Shown here piece by piece: positions 60,847-64,000 of a stretch of 64,000 nucleotides of DNA. The notes beneath the pieces are model-generated. The model was not told where the DNA came from. It saw only the letters and a list, made by a program, of their open reading frames with translations, and did not search any database. Each line of letters starts with the position of its first letter. The first letter of the stretch is position 1. The position numbers and the translations under genes were made by a program. The stretch lies in contig NZ_LT964679.1 in NCBI RefSeq assembly GCF_900240215.1, positions 1,332,089 to 1,396,088 of the forward strand. The letters are read 5' to 3'. This DNA comes from Raoultibacter timonensis (GTDB taxonomy: Bacteria > Actinomycetota > Coriobacteriia > Coriobacteriales > Eggerthellaceae).

Positions 60847-62340
60847 TTACATAAAGAAGCGGATCACATACGCAAGCGAAAACACGTTCACAAGGACCAT
60901 CGCAATGCCGAAAAAGAGGTTCGGAAGCCTCGCTGCCGGCGTTTTCTCCCTCAATACGAGCGCGCACAGCACAAGGAAAACCGGGGGAATAAAGTAGCGA
61001 CCCTGCATCCAGGTAACGGCTGTAGGTCCCGCAAGCGCCTCCCACAACGCCAAGAACAACAAAAGCGATTCGATTGCGCCGAGAGCGATCAGGACAACCC
61101 GCTCCCATGGCCTGAAGAGATCCTTCCGCTCGCCGAAGCTCGCAAGGAACGCCACGAGCAGCACCGCGAGATACACGACCCAGGCGAAAGGAACCCTCAC
61201 GGTCACCGTGGCATCGGCGCCGTTCATATAGGGCCATCCAAGGTTCCCGCCCGCAAACTGCCAGAGAATCGTCCCGCCTTCCTGCGCAATCGTCGCGCCG
61301 AGCGAACCGAAGAAAGCATCGAAGCTAAACGACGAAAGCACGCGCTCGAGCATCGCCGAATACCCGATCATGTAAACGAACACCGCAGCAAGCACCATGA
61401 ACAACGCCGCTGCGAAAGGGAGCACCCATCTGATTTTTCGGCTTTCAATCCTCGGATACAGAATGACGGCTGCACATATCAGAGGAAGGTAGGCATATTT
61501 GCACAGCGCGACCAGCAACGCCAATCCGAGAAGAACGACCCACTCCCGCTTCGGAAGCGGATCGCACTGGCCGAAGCGCATGGCAAGCACCTGCACGATG
61601 AAACAGAGCGCCGCGATGTTGCAGAGCGCATCGGCCGAACACGACGCCTCCTGCTGAAGCAACATCGGATTCAAGAGAAAAACGAATGCAAGTTTTTTAC
61701 CGAAGGGCATCTTGCAAAGCATCCAGTAGCCCGCGAACAGGTACAGCATCGCGTTGATCAAACGGGCGGCGAATATGAGAACGTATGCGTTGATGCCCAG
61801 CGGAACGCCAATAAGCGTCGCGAGCGAAGGAAGCAGATAGTTAATGCTCGAATACGCGGCAGCGCAGTTTTCCGTCTCGCGTGTAAGCGAGTAGTCGAAC
61901 GGTATGTCGAAACACGCCTGAAGCCCCGAGTACGGCCCGATCCACGCCTCTGCATCCCTTAGCTGCTCCGGAACCGTGAGGGGGCACACCCCCGAGCGAT
62001 TGTCGAACACCCTGTTGATGTGAGTAAACTCGTCTGGTACGGCAAACGGCATCATGAACAGGGCAAAACCTATTAAGAGCGGAGGAGCCACAAGCAGAAA
62101 AATCGTCTCGATTTTTCGCACCGAACGGCTCCAGAGCCCAACCAACGCGGCGAGGGCAGCAAGGCACCCCATCGCCGCCCATCCCGTTTGCCATGTAAGC
62201 CATCCCGACTCGTAATGAGCGCAGACGCTTGCAAGCATCCCGGATTCGCCCGCAAAAAGGGCGCCAAGGTACACGGCGAACAATGCATAGAAAGAGCGGT
62301 TCTCTTTCCACGCAGAAGCTAGTTGAGTGGTTGATGACAT
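60847..62340 (-). CDS. DUF2142 polytopic membrane protein
   Basis: A 497-residue protein with about 12 membrane helices and a periplasmic-side acidic motif PDEFTHINRVFD near residue 100, as in DUF2142 proteins, whose fold resembles GT-C glycosyltransferases. Such proteins lie in many actinobacterial and streptococcal polysaccharide clusters. It could add a sugar outside the membrane or polymerise units; no Wzy-like gene is otherwise seen here. The ATG at 62340 (MSSTTQ) has GGGGAAAA upstream; the longer frame lacks an RBS. Confidence 0.82.
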   Translation of the reverse strand: MSSTTQLASAWKENRSFYALFAVYLGALFAGESGMLASVCAHYESGWLTWQTGWAAMGCLAALAALVGLWSRSVRKIETIFLLVAPPLLIGFALFMMPFAVPDEFTHINRVFDNRSGVCPLTVPEQLRDAEAWIGPYSGLQACFDIPFDYSLTRETENCAAAYSSINYLLPSLATLIGVPLGINAYVLIFAARLINAMLYLFAGYWMLCKMPFGKKLAFVFLLNPMLLQQEASCSADALCNIAALCFIVQVLAMRFGQCDPLPKREWVVLLGLALLVALCKYAYLPLICAAVILYPRIESRKIRWVLPFAAALFMVLAAVFVYMIGYSAMLERVLSSFSFDAFFGSLGATIAQEGGTILWQFAGGNLGWPYMNGADATVTVRVPFAWVVYLAVLLVAFLASFGERKDLFRPWERVVLIALGAIESLLLFLALWEALAGPTAVTWMQGRYFIPPVFLVLCALVLREKTPAARLPNLFFGIAMVLVNVFSLAYVIRFFM

Positions 62341-62460
62341 CGATTTTCCCCATATACTGCGAAACGAAACGAGCTGCCGCGCATGGCGGTGCGAAACCGC
62401 ATGATAGCACACGAACGGCTGAGGGAATATTTCATGATGAATTCCATAAGACCATCGTGC

Positions 62461-63600
62461 CTACGCGCCGACGAGCACACCCCTCACACCGCAAGCCGCT
62501 GCGGCCTGAAGATCGGTTTCCTTATCGCCGTACAGAACGCAGCATTCGGGATCGGCCTCGAAGTCGAACAAGGCCTTCTCGACCATGCCGCCCGCCGGCT
62601 TCCTGCAGGAGCACGGGCCGGTAACGGCGGGATGATGCGGGCAAAAATAGAACGCATCCACGCCGGCACCGAGCGCATCGAGCTTTTCGTTGAGTATGCG
62701 GTGCAGTCTATGCATGTCCTCTTCGGCATAAAGGCCCTTGGCGATGCCCGCTTGATTGGTGACCACGACGATACGGTACCCTTTGCGTCGGTAGGAGCGC
62801 ATAAGGCCGACCGTCGAGGGGATGAGTGCAAGCTTTTCCGGCTCGTACAAATGTCCCGTATCGACGTTGATCGTTCCATCACGATCGAAAAACGCTATGC
62901 GGGTGCCACGGGGAACCAGATCGAAAAATACCGTCTGCGCGCGCTCGTAGTCTTCGGGTATCCCGATATCGAGAAAGAGCCCGCCGCTCTCGCAAGCGAC
63001 AAACGCACCGTCCGAAACGAACCGCTCGAAATAGTCGTGCTCAATCGAGAAGGCGGGCGGCATCGCGGCAAGCGCGCTTCTCTTCAGGGCGTAAACCCCA
63101 CCGTTGACAAGGCCTTCTTCACAATACGACTTCTCCGCGAACGAGCTGATGATCCCGCCCTCGACCGTAAGAGACCCATAGCGGTCAAAGCGCTTCAACC
63201 GTCTAACGGCAAGCGCGGCGACAGCCTGCGGGCGAGCGCAAAGGGCTTCGTACAGAGCCCGATACCCAACGCGGAACAGCGAATCTCCGTTCAGTACGAT
63301 AACGACATCTTCGGAGCACATCCCGAGCGCCTGCTTGATTGCTCCCCCGGTTCCAAGCGGAGCATCTTCAACCGAATAGATAAGGCGCATACCCTTATAC
63401 GTCGAACCGAAATACTCGCTGATCCGGTTATGGAGATACCCTACGGCCAATACAACCGATTCGCATCCCTGGGAGAACAACTCATCGAGCACGAAGCGCA
63501 GAAACGGCCTTCCGCATACCGGAGCCATAGGTTTGGGCACGTCGGAGACAACATCGGCGAGTCTCGTACCGAATCCCCCCGCGAGGACGACAGCTTCCAT
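62461..63600 (-). CDS. Heptose-1-phosphate nucleotidyltransferase + heptose-bisphosphate phosphatase fusion (HddC-GmhB)
   Basis: A 379-residue fusion. Residues 1-225 are a sugar nucleotidyltransferase (AVVLAGGFGTRL, PKPMAPVCGRPFLRFVL, VIVLNGDSLF) like HddC. Residues about 232-379 are a GmhB-type HAD phosphatase with FFDRDGTINVD (nucleophile Asp), VVTNQAGIAKGLY and the zinc-binding CPHHPAVTGPCSCRKP. Together with the GmhA gene upstream it covers steps from sedoheptulose-7-phosphate to a nucleotide heptose except the kinase. The ATG at 63600 overlaps nothing and lies 5 bases after the gmhA stop. Confidence 0.9.
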   Translation of the reverse strand: MEAVVLAGGFGTRLADVVSDVPKPMAPVCGRPFLRFVLDELFSQGCESVVLAVGYLHNRISEYFGSTYKGMRLIYSVEDAPLGTGGAIKQALGMCSEDVVIVLNGDSLFRVGYRALYEALCARPQAVAALAVRRLKRFDRYGSLTVEGGIISSFAEKSYCEEGLVNGGVYALKRSALAAMPPAFSIEHDYFERFVSDGAFVACESGGLFLDIGIPEDYERAQTVFFDLVPRGTRIAFFDRDGTINVDTGHLYEPEKLALIPSTVGLMRSYRRKGYRIVVVTNQAGIAKGLYAEEDMHRLHRILNEKLDALGAGVDAFYFCPHHPAVTGPCSCRKPAGGMVEKALFDFEADPECCVLYGDKETDLQAAAACGVRGVLVGA

Positions 63601-63605
63601 GAGCG

Positions 63606-64000
63606 CTACTCCTCGAAGAACTCTGCTTCGAGGGCCAAACAAAGCGCATGGTAGAAAGGCAGGTGGAGCTCCTGAACCTTAAAGGCTTCGCGTTCGGGAA
63701 CGAGCACGCAGGCGTCGGCTGCAGCGGAAAGCCTGCCACCGTCCCCTCCCGACAAGGCCACCACGCCGACCCCCCGGGCCTTCGCTACGGCGCACGCCGC
63801 AAGTACGTTTTCAGAGTTACCCGACGTACTGATAGCCAGAAGCGCATCGCCTGCTGCGCCCAGCACATACACCTGCTGAGCGAACGAGTATTGCGGAACG
63901 CGATCGTTGGAGAAAGCCGTAAGCAATGCGGAGCTCTCCGTCAGCGTTACGGCCGGAAGACCCCCTTGCAGCGAATCGGCAAGCCTTTGACCGTCGATCC
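63606..64000 (-). CDS. gmhA: Phosphoheptose isomerase GmhA, partial
   Basis: The last about 130 residues of a SIS-domain isomerase converting sedoheptulose-7-phosphate to heptose-7-phosphate; the 5' end lies outside the window. Seen are DGQRLADSLQGGLPAV, YSFAQQVYVLGAAGDALLAIS (around the sugar-binding region), STSGNSENVL and the C-terminal ELHLPFYHALCLALEAEFF with the catalytic His region. The open frame runs to the window edge in the same frame, so it is incomplete rather than short. Confidence 0.9.
   Translation of the reverse strand, partial: IDGQRLADSLQGGLPAVTLTESSALLTAFSNDRVPQYSFAQQVYVLGAAGDALLAISTSGNSENVLAACAVAKARGVGVVALSGGDGGRLSAAADACVLVPEREAFKVQELHLPFYHALCLALEAEFFEE

Noticed and set aside
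63606-63926. Short stand-alone SIS protein starting at 63926
   Set aside because: The apparent start is an internal TTG; the frame continues to the window edge with matching GmhA sequence, so this is a truncated longer gene.

Overview
The window looks like a chromosomal segment of a gut-type anaerobic actinobacterium of the Coriobacteriia, most likely Eggerthellaceae (genus not assignable). The signs are several molybdopterin enzymes with ferredoxin partners, a LuxR regulator with a polytopic membrane N-terminus, a Tat/lipobox fumarate-reductase-like flavoprotein, and the rplU-rpmA-obgE-proB-proA-nadD gene order, in a moderately GC-rich background. No tRNA, rRNA, CRISPR array or insertion sequence was seen.

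Layout. (1) 1-7053: an MFS, ferredoxin and acetylene-hydratase-like molybdoenzyme operon read leftward, divergent from a LysR regulator that is followed by a P1 peptidase and a ClC-type channel. (2) 7237-22476: housekeeping genes, mostly leftward: rplU, rpmA, obgE, proB, proA, nadD, then an inserted LuxR/flavoprotein pair, then yqeK and rsfS; also polA, an orphan GlnR-like regulator and glnA. (3) 22731-25452: a metNIQ methionine uptake operon preceded by a short Met-rich leader ORF. (4) 25658-33315: a LysR-LuxR fusion regulator, a DASS transporter, a transhydroxylase-like two-subunit molybdoenzyme and an MFS carrier, probably an aromatic/polyphenol utilisation unit. (5) 33585-36701: glycan-initiation genes (glycosyltransferase, DegT aminotransferase, PglC-like phosphoglycosyl transferase). 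(6) 36710-44215: a choline/ethanolamine-type acquisition and activation operon: ABC transporter, HTH-LicC, HTH-LicC-LicA and an EutH-like transporter. (7) 44377-64000: a large surface-polysaccharide cluster with two LicD transferases, a Wzx-type flippase, a Wzm/Wzt-type ABC exporter, nine glycosyltransferases, UDP-sugar dehydrogenase, a DUF2142 membrane protein and heptose synthesis enzymes.

How it fits together. Regions 5-7 together can initiate, build, export and decorate a surface glycan. LicA/LicC-type proteins would activate an imported amino alcohol to its CDP form, and LicD proteins would place the phospho-alcohol on the glycan. The two LicC-type enzymes carry N-terminal DNA-binding domains, in the style of the NAD enzyme-regulator NadR, and repeated TGAAC/GTTCA half-sites occur at the operon promoter and in the AT-rich gap before the LicCA gene. 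This suggests self-regulated choline/ethanolamine activation. Other points of note are the Met-rich leader ahead of metN combined with a MetN lacking its methionine-sensing domain, the LysR-LuxR fusion whose -10 box lies in the centre of a perfect 34-bp palindrome, and several genes whose -10 boxes lie 6-9 bases before the start codon (apparent leaderless transcripts).
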